From Posidonia oceanica (Eukaryota > Streptophyta > Magnoliopsida > Alismatales > Posidoniaceae): a stretch of DNA of 64,000 nt. The stretch is taken from assembly GCA_037176725.1 (NCBI GenBank), contig JAZBRS010000039.1:25270001-25334000 (forward strand), read 5' to 3'. Of this stretch, positions 23,501-32,400 are shown piece by piece (positions within the stretch are counted from its first letter, which is position 1; every line of letters starts with the position of its first letter). The notes below the pieces were generated by a model. That model was not told the origin of the DNA. It did not search any database and saw only the letters and a program-made list of their open reading frames with translations. The translations under genes were made by a program, and so were the position numbers.

Positions 23501-24036
23501 ATAAGAACATTGTCAAGATTCTGAAGAAAATGGCAGAAACCCACAAGGATTGGCACGACAAGCTCCCGTACGCGCTCTGGGCGTACAGGACATCAATCCG
23601 GACCTCTACAAGAGCCACCCCGTACTCTCTGGTGTACGGCATGGAAGCGGTGTTACCTGTTGAAGTGGAGATCCCCTCTCTGCGGATCCTGCGGGAAGCT
23701 GAGTTGGAAGAAGCGGAATGGGTCGAAGACCGCTGCGTCCAACTAAACCTGATTGATGAGCGCAGATTGCAAGCCATGCACAACGCTCACTGCTATCAGA
23801 AGCGGATGGCCAGAACATTCTTGAAGAAGGTCCAGCCCAGAAGCTTCCAGTCAGCGGACCTTGTCTTGCGCGCCATTCATTTGCCTGACGGTCGAGGGAA
23901 ATTCCGACCCAATTGGCGTGGCCCCTTTGTGGTCAAGCAGGTCTTTTCGGGAGGCGCTGTAACTCTTGAGGATATGGACCAGGTCGAGCAGTCTGAGCCC
24001 GTCAACCTCTGCTATCTGAAGAAATACTATCAGTAG
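20581..24036 (+). CDS. Pol of element B: RT, two RNase H domains, integrase
   Basis: The 1151-codon frame is intact. Residues from ATG 20581: RT about 85-400, with DYRDLNKASPKDDFPLP, MPFGLKNAGATYQR and the catalytic YVDDM (about 276-280). A tether RNase H (about 415-560) lacks the usual first Asp (LLLYLSTTQ). An archaeal-type RNase H (about 575-710) has D in YFDGAV, E in NNEAEYEA, D in HGDAML and D in AYADAV. Integrase has an HHCC zinc site (about 803-842, ending CHNCQ) and the DDE core with D in GIDVIGA, D in SDNGSNF and E in GAVESAN (about 872-971). A GPF-type C-terminal module includes WRGPF (about 1113). Dual RNase H is the hallmark of the Tat/Ogre branch. No chromodomain was recognised. 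Confidence 0.96.
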   Translation: MHSFNITSPSFEKEILSELVAYGEEDDTGTDETDEPLPEFRPYDDDPEGPNLHVEEETEVVNIGTAEEVREVCISAQLSAQARAEFIAFLKEYADVFAWSYEDMVGLDIEIVVHNLPLNPDAKPVKQKLRRWRPQWLLMIKEEIMKQLGVNFLMVVLYPEWLANIVPVPKKDGRIRICIDYRDLNKASPKDDFPLPHIDVLVDNTAGHKMLSFMDGFSGYNQIKMAEEDMEKTSFITPWGVFCYQVMPFGLKNAGATYQRAMTALFHDLMHQEVEVYVDDMIAKTKEPEDHLACLRKLFDRLRKYKLRLNPKKCVFGVSSGKLLGYIVSQRGIEVDPLKAQAIVDMPPPRTEKEVRSLLGRLQYISRFIAQLTPICEPIFKLLRKNAQIHWSEECQAAFAKIKQLLIKPPVLVPPTPGRPLLLYLSTTQHSMGAVLGQHDELGRKERAIYYLSKKFNECEARYTTLEKTCLSLVWAAQKLRHYLMAYPVQLLCRHDPIKFLFQKPAMVGRCAKWQVLLSQYDITFVTQKSMKGQAMADHLADLPLPEYQPLQTQFPDEDILFAMEDSEQKDPEEAEEWQLYFDGAVNKKGRGVGAVLTTPQGQMTPFARKLTFTCTNNEAEYEACILGLKVALEHEAQKLHVHGDAMLVISQVNGDWKTKDPKLVPYHEHLLRLMEEFKSIRFTYLNRAKNAYADAVATLASWLTISEDSTVDVSVTRIEQPAYCMSIEEADPAEGQPWYQDIKSFLESGSFPPDTIATDKRTLARLASKYVLGAGQLYRRSYNQMLLRCLNKSEADTLMLQVHAETCGPHINGVLLAKKIMLQGYFWQTMEADCCRFVRRCHNCQIHGNFIKAPPHQLHNMSSPWPFSTWGIDVIGAIHPAASNGHRYILVAIDYFTKWVEAASYRTVTAAATENFIRNNIVARYGVPHSVISDNGSNFIAKRIEEYLQSLKIKHHRSSPYRPQMNGAVESANKNIVKILKKMAETHKDWHDKLPYALWAYRTSIRTSTRATPYSLVYGMEAVLPVEVEIPSLRILREAELEEAEWVEDRCVQLNLIDERRLQAMHNAHCYQKRMARTFLKKVQPRSFQSADLVLRAIHLPDGRGKFRPNWRGPFVVKQVFSGGAVTLEDMDQVEQSEPVNLCYLKKYYQ

Positions 24037-25518
24037 CCGAAAGCGGCCCCGTTGCAGATGCCCTTCTCCCACCTACACTTGCATTCTCGCCTTCTTGCTT
24101 CAACTCTACTTCAAATCATCATCGTCATCCTTTCAACTCTTGCATTCTTTCTTTATAAATCGTCATCGTCATCTCCTCAAGCATCGCACCTTCTGCCCGG
24201 TGATGACAACCGGAAGTGCTTGCCTGCTCTGGAAAGAGTCACCCTGCCTCATCTGGCACTACTTAGATGTCTTAGCAAGTGAGGGAGCCACCACCAATAA
24301 GGACAGGCGAACTGCCCAATCTCACAAGGACATACACCTCCGAGGGAGAAAAAATGTTAGGTTGTGAGCTTGAAAAAAGTGAGAATAGACATCTAGGTTT
24401 GGGCACCTCTAAGGAACAGAAGACGAAGACAGAAGCCGGCCCTAGAGATAGTGGTGTGCAGTCTAACCCTGCTCCTTCTACCCATCACACAGCAGACCCA
24501 AAACCTGAATCGATTACATTTCAAACACCTTTCTTTTGCCACCAAAATGGGGATATCAAAAGCCTGAAAAAAAGAAGAGAAAAAAGATCAAGCAAAAAAA
24601 AAAAGAAAAAAGAGGTAGAACAAAAACAAAAACAAAAAAAAGGAGAAAAGCAAGCAAAACAAAAAAAGAAGAAGAAGAAAAAGGCAAAGGTAGCCCAAAA
24701 AACACAGGCACCGCTATCCCCCATACTTTACTAGAGATCCCCAGCATGTCAAGCCTAGAAAAGGGGTCTACCACATCCTCCCAATAGCAAACACATACCT
24801 TCTCCTGGCTAGGGGCAGAGAAAGACTGCATACCTATGAGGGAGAAACCTTTCAAAAAAAAAAGAGAGCCGAAAGAATAGGTGTAGGTCCCGAGAGTGCA
24901 GCCAGTAGCCTGTCCTCACCACATCACCACCTGTATAATGCCAAGAACTTGTTCCGGAGCGCCACCAATAAGCCGAGAGTCTAGGTAGGGCTCAGTGAGT
25001 CAAGGACCACTCCCTTCCTCTACAGCAGGCACCAAAGCACTCCGTATGCTGAGGGCACCCTAGCATACCCATCCACCCAAGCATACCCATCCATTCAAGC
25101 ATACTTATTCGTCCAATAATATTCATCCTCATAAGCATATCACTAGCATCTTGCATTCATACATCTCCTTTCTTTCTTTTCCCCTTCCGCCAATCTCTCC
25201 GCTCTGCAACACACTCAGGCCCTGAGGCAGTACTTCTCCCCAGCAGAGGCACATCGATGACACTCAAGCTACGCTGGTCCAGATTCGCTGCCAACCCTCG
25301 CCCCCATGTCCGCAAGACTGCTGCAGAATCCCCCTGCTTATCAGTGCTTAATTGCTATGTTCTGTTATCACTTTGCCTAGATGCATATTGGAACTGCATT
25401 TTCAGTCTCAGTTTCTGCTTGTTGTCAGTGATTACATACCTGCGAGATCTGACTGTTTATTGATGGCAGGTACCTTCAAGCCTTGCAGTAATCAGCCTGT
25501 CTTCTGCAATCCAGTATA
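24037..25518 (+). other. Spacer between pol and the DUF7745-like ORF, element B
   Basis: No supported gene is present. It contains a short duplicated CATCGTCATC-rich segment (24110-24180) and a long A/G-rich tract (about 24560-24700). A few ~16-bp units of AAGCATACCCATCC form occur at 25060-25110. Element A has the homologous spacer at 39308-40912 with many more such units. A CAG/GTACC sequence lies ~50 bases before the next ORF. Confidence 0.6.
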
Positions 25519-26721
25519 ATGGGTTTTCCTACTCTGCTGACTCCCGCACATTGCTCGGAAACCCTGCGAGAATGGATCAGCAGGCTCACTTTACAAGACT
25601 GTGAAAAGTTGCGCCTGTGGGGTATAACAACCAAGCTGCTAAAGGCTGCTGATGTGGAGGTCAGCCGCCACCTTCTGTGTGCCGCCGCGAGATTCTGGAA
25701 GCCGGCACACCACGTCTTCCGTCTCAACAAAACTGAGCTGACACCTACACTGGAAGAGGTGCGTCGGATATGCGGCTTTTCAAAGATCTTGGGGCCGCCT
25801 GTCTTTATGAGGCGCGACGGATATCTCCGGGTCCTGAACCAACTGACTGGACTCTCCACTCAAGACTGCCAACAGAAGCTAATCTGCACAAGTGGACCAG
25901 AGCCCATGCATCGCCTTGCACACTTTGATGATATCTTGAACAAGCGTGCTGACCTCGGAGATGAGCTGTGGCTCCGAGGATTCGTCATCCGCTTTTTGGG
26001 CAAACTAATCTTTACTCATGGCCGACTGACAGTGGCCATCGAGGTTGCAGAGATTGCATTAGCTGTGGTGACCCAGCACATAGATCTGGCACCAGTTGTC
26101 TTGGCAGAGACTTATCGCGGGCTGGACCGCATTTCTCATCGCTGCCGCCACTTCCACGGTTGCGGAGCACTCATACAAGTCTGGCTGACTGCGCACTTAG
26201 AGATGGACCTTCTGCGCCCTCAAGTGCATGCTTTCGAAGCTTACTGCCGCAGCGCCCATACCAGAGCAGACAAGAGCGTCAAAGACGAGTACGAGAGGCT
26301 ATCAGCACTGACTGACGACGCTGTGATTTGGCGCATCGTTCCCTCTGCGGCAGAGCCATTCACAATCTTCTTCAGCGCGCGTGACACGCGGCTGATCATT
26401 CTTCCTGGCTTCATAGCAGGCGTAGAGTACCATCCAATCAGGGTCATGCGCTAGTTCGGCTTCCAGCAGGGCGCCTTCATTGACAGTACAGCGCCCGAGC
26501 TTCTACAGACTTACCCTCTCAGCACCACTGCCCCAACCAAGAAGCTTGCTAGTCTGATGCAGCATGGGGTCCAATCTACAGACGTTGCAGCTATGAGAGG
26601 TACTGGATGCACTCCTGATTATGAAGCTGAAGTCCGACAGCTCTGGCCAATTACTGAAATTCCGCCAGGCGGCCCCTTATTCCCCGACTCCAGGCAGCCA
26701 AAGAAGGCCCGAGTTGACTAG
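25519..26721 (+). pseudogene. DUF7745 / plant mobile domain-like ORF of element B
   Basis: ATG at 25519 (MGFPTLLTPAH) opens a 400-codon frame ending at TAG 26719-26721 (KKARVD). One in-frame TAG at 26452-26454 replaces the CAG of element A. Blocks resembling plant DUF7745 proteins, recalled not searched: FWKPAHHVFRLNKTELTPTL, ELWLRGFVIRFLGKLIF, PVVLAETYRGLDRISHRC and FHGCGALIQVWLTAHLEM. It is predicted to be mostly helical, with no signal peptide or obvious membrane segment. The fold is related to the PMD of MAIN-type proteins. The role in the element is unknown; it lies downstream of integrase, separated by a 1.5 kb spacer, so it probably needs its own transcript or splicing. Confidence 0.8.
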
Positions 26722-26989
26722 GCCCATGTGCGACCATCATGTGGTCTTCTTTCAAATTGTGCTGTACATTTCTGGCCTGCCGCAGGCATTGTACTTATCA
26801 AGATCAGATCAATGGAAACTGTTTCTGCTTTCTGCTTGCACATCAAGACTCTTTGCTGCTTTGCATATCATCATTATCATTATCTTGGGCCCTCTAATCA
26901 GACTTGCAGACATCCCAACGCGGCGAAGTCCTCAGCACCCAATCCGGAGCCCAGAGCATCTGCAGGCCCGCGACACTAAGCTCCGCCGT
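26722..26989 (+). other. Short spacer after the DUF7745-like ORF, element B
   Basis: No gene or repeat array was recognised. It is homologous to 42116-42390 in element A. An ATCATCATTATCATTATC-like run is present near 26868. Confidence 0.5.
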
Positions 26990-27600
26990 CCGGCGTCCCC
27001 AGCTGGTCATCCCCAGCTGGACCGCTGTCCCTTGCGGGCTGGCACCCCAAACTGCCGGCGAAAGGTCCGTCAACCTATCATCCTCCTCAGCTGTTCATCC
27101 TCAGCTGAGTCCCTTGCGGGCTGGCACCCCAAACTGCTCGGCGAAAGGTCCGTCAACCTGACACTCCTTTCGGCTGGTCATCCCAGTCGAGTCCCCAGTT
27201 GGTCGCCCCCAGCTGGATCATTATCTCTGCGGGCTGGCACCCCAAACTGCTCGGCGAAAGGTCCGTCAACCTGACACTCCTCTCGGCTGGTCATCCCAGT
27301 CGAGTCCCCAGTTGGTCGCCCCCAGCTGGATCATTATCTCTGCAGGGCTGGCACCCCGAACTGCTCGGCGAAAGGTCCGTCAACCTGACACTCCTCTCGG
27401 CTGGTCATTCCCAGTCGAGTCCCCAGTTGGTCGCCCCCAGCTGGATCATTATCTCTGCGGGCTGGCACCCCAAACTGCTCGGCGAAAGGTCCGTCAACCT
27501 GACACTCTTCTCAGCTGGTCATCCCCAGCTGAGTCCCCAGCTGGTCATCCCCAGTTGAGTCCCCAGCTGATCGCCCTCAGCTGAGTCCCTTGCGGGCTGG
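26990..27600 (+). repeat. 113-114-bp tandem repeats containing CCAGCTGG
   Basis: The word AAAGGTCCGTCAACCT recurs at 27061, 27144, 27257, 27371 and 27485, giving periods of 83, 113, 114 and 114 bp. Each unit has GCGGGCTGGCACCCCAAACT and several CCAGCTGG or CAGCTG palindromic words. Element A has only two such words 83 bp apart (42459 and 42542), so the 114-bp form amplified in B. Confidence 0.9.
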
Positions 27601-27679
27601 TACCCCAAACTACTCGTCTGACAAGCACGACACTCTTGTCATCACTCTCTGCTTTCGATGTCAAGGACGCGCTGGCCAA

Positions 27680-27706
27680 CCCCTGGTGTCATCCCGACAC
27701 CAGGGG
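27680..27706 (+). other. Perfect 11-bp stem-loop CCCCTGGTGTC / GACACCAGGGG
   Basis: The arms 27680-27690 and 27696-27706 are perfectly complementary around a 5-base loop. Element A keeps it at 42685-42711 with one change that becomes a G-U pair in RNA. It is followed by a T run, but a transcription terminator role is not implied in a plant. Confidence 0.7.
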
Positions 27707-27751
27707 CATCTTTTGATCGCCCCTTGGTATCATTCTTTCCCCCTTTCCCCT

Positions 27752-27770
27752 ATGACGTTCCTGGCGTCAT
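27752..27770 (+). other. Stem-loop ATGACG / CGTCAT with a compensatory change in A
   Basis: ATGACG (27752-27757), a TTCCTGG loop and CGTCAT (27765-27770) form a perfect stem. The A counterpart (42757-42775) reads ATGATA, TTCCTGG, TGTCAT: the loop is unchanged, the closing pair is swapped G-C to A-T and the next becomes T-G. Confidence 0.65.
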
Positions 27771-27894
27771 GGGATGATTTCTTCTCATCATTCCCTTATC
27801 CCTTCTTTGTCGGCCGATAAGTCCGATATCTTATCATTCTCATCATTCCCTCATCCCCTCTTTGCCGGCCGATAAGTCCGATATCTTATCAATC

Positions 27895-28400
27895 AACGCT
27901 TCTCATCATGATCTCACCCTCCTCTTTAGCTTAATTTCTCATCATGATCTCATCTCCCTCTTTAGCTTAATTTCTCATCATGATCTCATCTCCCTCTTTA
28001 GCTTAACTTCTCATCATGATCTCATCTCCCTCTTTAGATTAATTTCTCATCATGATCTCATCTCCCTCTTTAGCTTAGTTTCTCATCATGATCTCATCTC
28101 CCTCTTTAGCTTAACTTCTCATCATGATCTCATCTCCCTCTTTAGATTAATTTCTCATCATGATCTCACCCCCCTCTTTAGCTTAACTTCTCATCATGAT
28201 CTCATCTCCCTCTTTAGCTTAATTTCTAATCATGATCTCATCCCCCTCTTTAGCTTAATTTCTCATCATGATCTCATCTCCCTCTTTAGCTTAATTTCTC
28301 ATCATGATCTCATCTCCCTCTTTAGCTTAATTTCTCATCATGATCTCATCCCCCTCTTTAGATCAACTTCTCATCATTATCTCATCCCCTCTTTGCCGGC
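27895..28400 (+). repeat. 36-bp tandem array, about 14 units
   Basis: CATCATGATCTCATC followed by CCCTCTTTAG and TTAATTTCT recurs every 36 bp (27904, 27940, 27976, 28012, 28048 and on to about 28372). Because 36 is a multiple of three, a 12-residue repeating frame stays open (27862-28434), but that is a by-product. The array is bordered on both sides by GATAAG-TCCGATAT-CTTATC hairpins (27816-27835 and about 28402-28421). Confidence 0.92.
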
Positions 28401-28469
28401 CGATAAGTCCGATATCTTATCATTCTCATCATGATCTTACCCCCTCTTATCAATCAATCAATCACTCGT

Positions 28470-28897
28470 GCTAGGCTGATATCCGAAACTATCTCAGGCT
28501 GATATTCCTAAACTATCATCTAGCAATCACTCGTGCTAGGCTGATATCCGAAACTATCTCAGGCTGATATTCCTAAACTATCTTCTGGTCGATCCATGGT
28601 CGGCCTGCAGTTGTGTTATACGGCTGATATCCAGTAACTATCCCTCATGGTTTGTGGTTTCCAGTTGATAGGTCTGTAAACTATCCGCCAGTTGATAGGT
28701 CTGTAAACTATCTGCCAGTTGATAGGTCTGTAAACTATCCGCCAGTTGATAGGACTGTAAACTATCCCACAACCATGTTATACGGCTGATATCCAGTAAC
28801 TATCACTCACAACTGCCTCCGGTTGACAGGACCGTAAACTGTCACTCCCGGTTGATAGGACCGTAAACTATTCGGACGATAAGCCCGTCACCTTATC
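28470..28897 (+). repeat. GATA/TATC hairpin array, about 13 units
   Basis: Each unit is an inverted repeat: GATAG, 8-9 bases such as GTCTGTAAA, then CTATC, or the variant GATAT, CCAGTAA, CTATC. The CCAGTTGATAG form repeats at exactly 27 bp (28661, 28688, 28715, 28742). One unit carries GACAG (28825-28829) paired with CTGTC (28839-28843), a double change that keeps pairing. The last unit is GATAAG, CCCGTCAC, CTTATC (28878-28897). The A homologue is at 43565-44183. Confidence 0.88.
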
Positions 28898-29443
28898 AAT
28901 TTTTTTCTCCTTTTCGGCGTGACCTTGTCCCAGGAAGATGAAGTCACGCACCCCCTTTCTGCGATAGGAGAGTTGGCCTCTCTCCCCTCGCGCCCCTTTT
29001 CTTTCTTCTGCTAGCTTGCTCCCCGGGCGGGGACCAGCTGCACCCTGCTTTCCCTTGCTTTGTCGCGCAAGTCTGGCCTCCCTGCCAGATATTCGCGCCA
29101 CATCGCGCCTTTTTATCATTTTTTCCTGCATCATCTCTGCACTTTCTTAGCTAGCACTGCATATTGCTTCAGTATCACTTGCACAGCATCAGCATTTTCT
29201 TCTAGCTGCACTAACTTTTGTACTAACTCTTGCATTGCACTCGCATCAGCATACATACACACAGCACAGCATCCATCTGCACTGGCATCTTGCATTGCGG
29301 CAACGGGCTACGATCTTCGGTGCATCCGCCGAATAAGTAGCTCACGCCCATAGCAACCCGCTGCTCCCGCCAGTCAGATGGGGTGTCTTGTCAACCTTGA
29401 GCAGCGACCGCGCTCCGCTTGCCCTCGCTCAGGGAGGGGCATC
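28898..29443 (+). other. 3' untranslated end of element B with polypurine tract (29431-29439)
   Basis: No gene is seen. A C-rich stretch (28910-29110) is followed by a TGCAT-rich stretch and a conserved block (GGTGCATCCGCCGAATAAGT, near 29320) shared with A and C. AGGGAGGGG at 29431-29439 is the polypurine tract for plus-strand priming, four bases before the 3' LTR. Confidence 0.8.
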
Positions 29444-32400
29444 TGTTGACACCCCATCTTGGCAGGTCCGGACCCTTGGAGCCCTCTTGGTGATTGCTGG
29501 TTCAAACCCCAACCAAACCCTAACCCTAATCCTCCTCTCTACCCTTCAAAATCAGCCTGTCTTGACCCAGACCTTTACCCCCCTTCCCAACCTCAAAACC
29601 TAACCAAAATCCATAGGAAAACCCACCACTATCCATTCAACAAGCCTACCCAAAAACTTAGAAATTTCCAAACCTGACCCATTCCCAAAAACCCTAGAAA
29701 ACCTAGGAGAAACTACCCTTTTTCTACACCTTGAAACTCCTCCAAAACCTTCTTAGAATCAAACCAAAACTTTAGAACCAACACCTCAAACCCTAGACTA
29801 CCCACTCACCAATTCTCACCCCATTCCAAGACCATTAAGACCCTCTTTCACCCAAATTATCCTTTTCTCTCTCCGGAATTATCATTTTCTCTCTCCTCTC
29901 TCTCTCCTGATTATCATCTCTCTTTTCATCCCTTTCTTATCCTTTTTCTGGTCTGGCTGTGGGCCCCCTCTGTGCTTCTATCCTTCCTCTATCTTATCCC
30001 TATTTTTACTTTATTTTTAACATTTTTTCTGAATTTTAAAAATCGTTTTCCTCCAACCTATCTCTTTTCCTCTTATTTCCCTCTTTTCCCCTTTTCCTTC
30101 TACCTTCTCTTTTTCTTTTCTCCCTTCTGCAAAAATCCACAAAAACCCATAAAAATCTGTTAAATCTCAAAACACAAAAGAAACAAATCAGAACCCTAAG
30201 AAAAACAATTAAAAAATGTTAAACAAGCAACTAACAACTTAAACTTAACTAAATCAAGTTAAAAGAAAAACCAAACATGCAAACTAAAAAATGCAAAACA
30301 AACCAAAAGAAAACACTGAAAAATCTAGGAAAAAACTAAAATGAGATCTAAACTCACCGAAAGTAAAAACCCCACTAAAAGAACTAAAAAGCAAACCCTA
30401 AAAAGAAGAATTAAAAATCAAACACTAAAACAAGTAATTAAAGAAGGCAAAAGACTTAACTTAATAAACATGAGAAAAAACAAGTTAAAAAACTTAATGA
30501 AAAAGAAAAGAAAAACACATCTGAAAGATTAAAAAACACCCTATCAAACCAGAAAAACCCAACCAAAAACTTCAAGAAAAATCAACAAATAAAAATCAAA
30601 ACATAACTTAAAAGACTTAAGAAGGAAAAACCCTAAGAAGACTACAACTTAAAAATCAAAAATCAACCCTGATTAATACGAAATTAAATCCTAAAAAATC
30701 CTAATCAATATCTTAAGTGTCCAACAAGGGAAATACAATTTTTAAAACAATTTAAAAAAGGTTTAACAAACATTTAATCAAGTGAAAACCAATTAAAAAC
30801 AAAACCAAAATCCTAAAACCCTAATCAAGCCCAAAAACACATTAATCAACTCAAAATGACCATTAAAAATCTTAATTAAAATCCTAATCTACAGCAAAAC
30901 TCTTCTAATATTTTTATTTATTTTTAGTTTATTTTTACCTATTTTATTTCCCCATTCTACCCTCTCTTTCTTTCTGACTTCTCTTTTTCTTTCTTCCTTT
31001 TCTTTACTGGGCCCTTCGGCCCGTTTCTTCTTTTTATTCTTTTATTTTTTTTTTTCTTTTCTTCGGCCCACAGCACAGTCCGGCCCGCCATCTCCACCCT
31101 TCTTCTTCCTTCTGCATTTCTTTTTCTTTCGTCAGCCAGCTCTCCTCTCCCGCGAACGGCCAGCTGCCATTCCCTCCTCCCATTTGAATTTCGAAGCTTC
31201 AATCCTTTCATCTACAGCAGCCCGCCGTCTCCTCCATCTCAGCACCAAACCCGGAGCCGGTCGCCTCGCCGTCTCCTCTGCTGCAGTGGCCGCCGACGAA
31301 TTTGAAATTCGGTAGCGCGCCAGTAGCCGGTCTCTCCCCATATAAGCCTCCTGCTCATTCCTTTCAATCAGGAGGATGCCAGTGTGAGCAAGCCAGAGTG
31401 ACAGAACCAGACCAGAGCGAGCAAGCAATCCAGAGCGAACCGGCGAGGAATCAGTGCGAGAGTAATCCCAGAATTCCAGTTTCTTTCTTCCACCTGTGCC
31501 TTCCTCTGTTCTCCTCCTCTTCGTCTGCCAATTCCAGGAAGAAGAGAGAGCAGAAGAGAGTGTCTGAGGAATTCTTTGATATCCCGGAGAGAAGCCTCCA
31601 TCTCAGCCCAATCCCCACGCCCAGTCCTCCTCCTTTCTTCTCTGAAAAATTCAGCAGACTTCCCTCTTCCATTTCCAGAAAACCAAACTCCTTCCTGGCC
31701 TTCATCCTTCACCCAATTCCTCCCCCAAGCTCACCCAGAAATCCTGCACCATTCCCCAACCTTTCTACAGCCATTTCACCACCCAAACTGCCCTCAGATC
31801 ACCCTCTGAAGCCAACAACAACCGACCTGAACCCATTTCCCAATTCCCTCCTCCAGAGCCCGCAGAATCCTCTCAAACTGCACCCAGCTACTCACCAAAC
31901 TTCCACCTTTCCAAAGCCCCAGACATTAGACCTTCTCGCCCACCACAGACCCTAAACCTCACCACAAACACCCTGTCTCTTTTCTGACAGAAATCAACCC
32001 GAACCCCCATTTCCTATCTACTAGCTCCAGAACCCTTTCCAAAGCATCCGAACCTCTCCGCCAGCACTCCAGCAATCCCCCGGAGCGCTCCAATCAAGCC
32101 GAGGAGCAACAGACCCCTCCCCCAGCCTCCGGCAGCTTAAAGTCCACCAGAAGACCCATTCCTCCGTCCGCGCTGTAGAACCGTCGCCTGATCGCTTGAG
32201 AAGCTCTGGAGCATCGTCCTGAGAAGATCCCAACCTCCGCGAGCGCCCAAAGACCACTGCTGCGACCGGACGATCTCCGCCGACCAGTTCTGGAACCGCT
32301 GACGTCGGGGGGACGACTCAGACGCGGAAAGAGGTAAATCCTTCTTCCCTTAGCTTCCTCTTCTTCCCCTGCTGCTTCTCCGCCGGTCAGAGGCCAGATC

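Noticed and set aside
24521..24724. Lys-rich + strand or Phe-rich minus-strand frames in the A/G tract
   Set aside because: Low-complexity purine run; length and frame not kept in A (39830-39975).
27862..28434. 190-codon repetitive open frame (SHHDLISLFSLI-type units)
   Set aside because: It is the 36-bp DNA array read in one frame; A has a different array and a different peptide here.
28661..28768. 27-bp regularly spaced repeats that resemble a CRISPR array
   Set aside because: Units are directly adjacent with no variable spacers, the unit is itself an inverted repeat, and the context is a plant retrotransposon.
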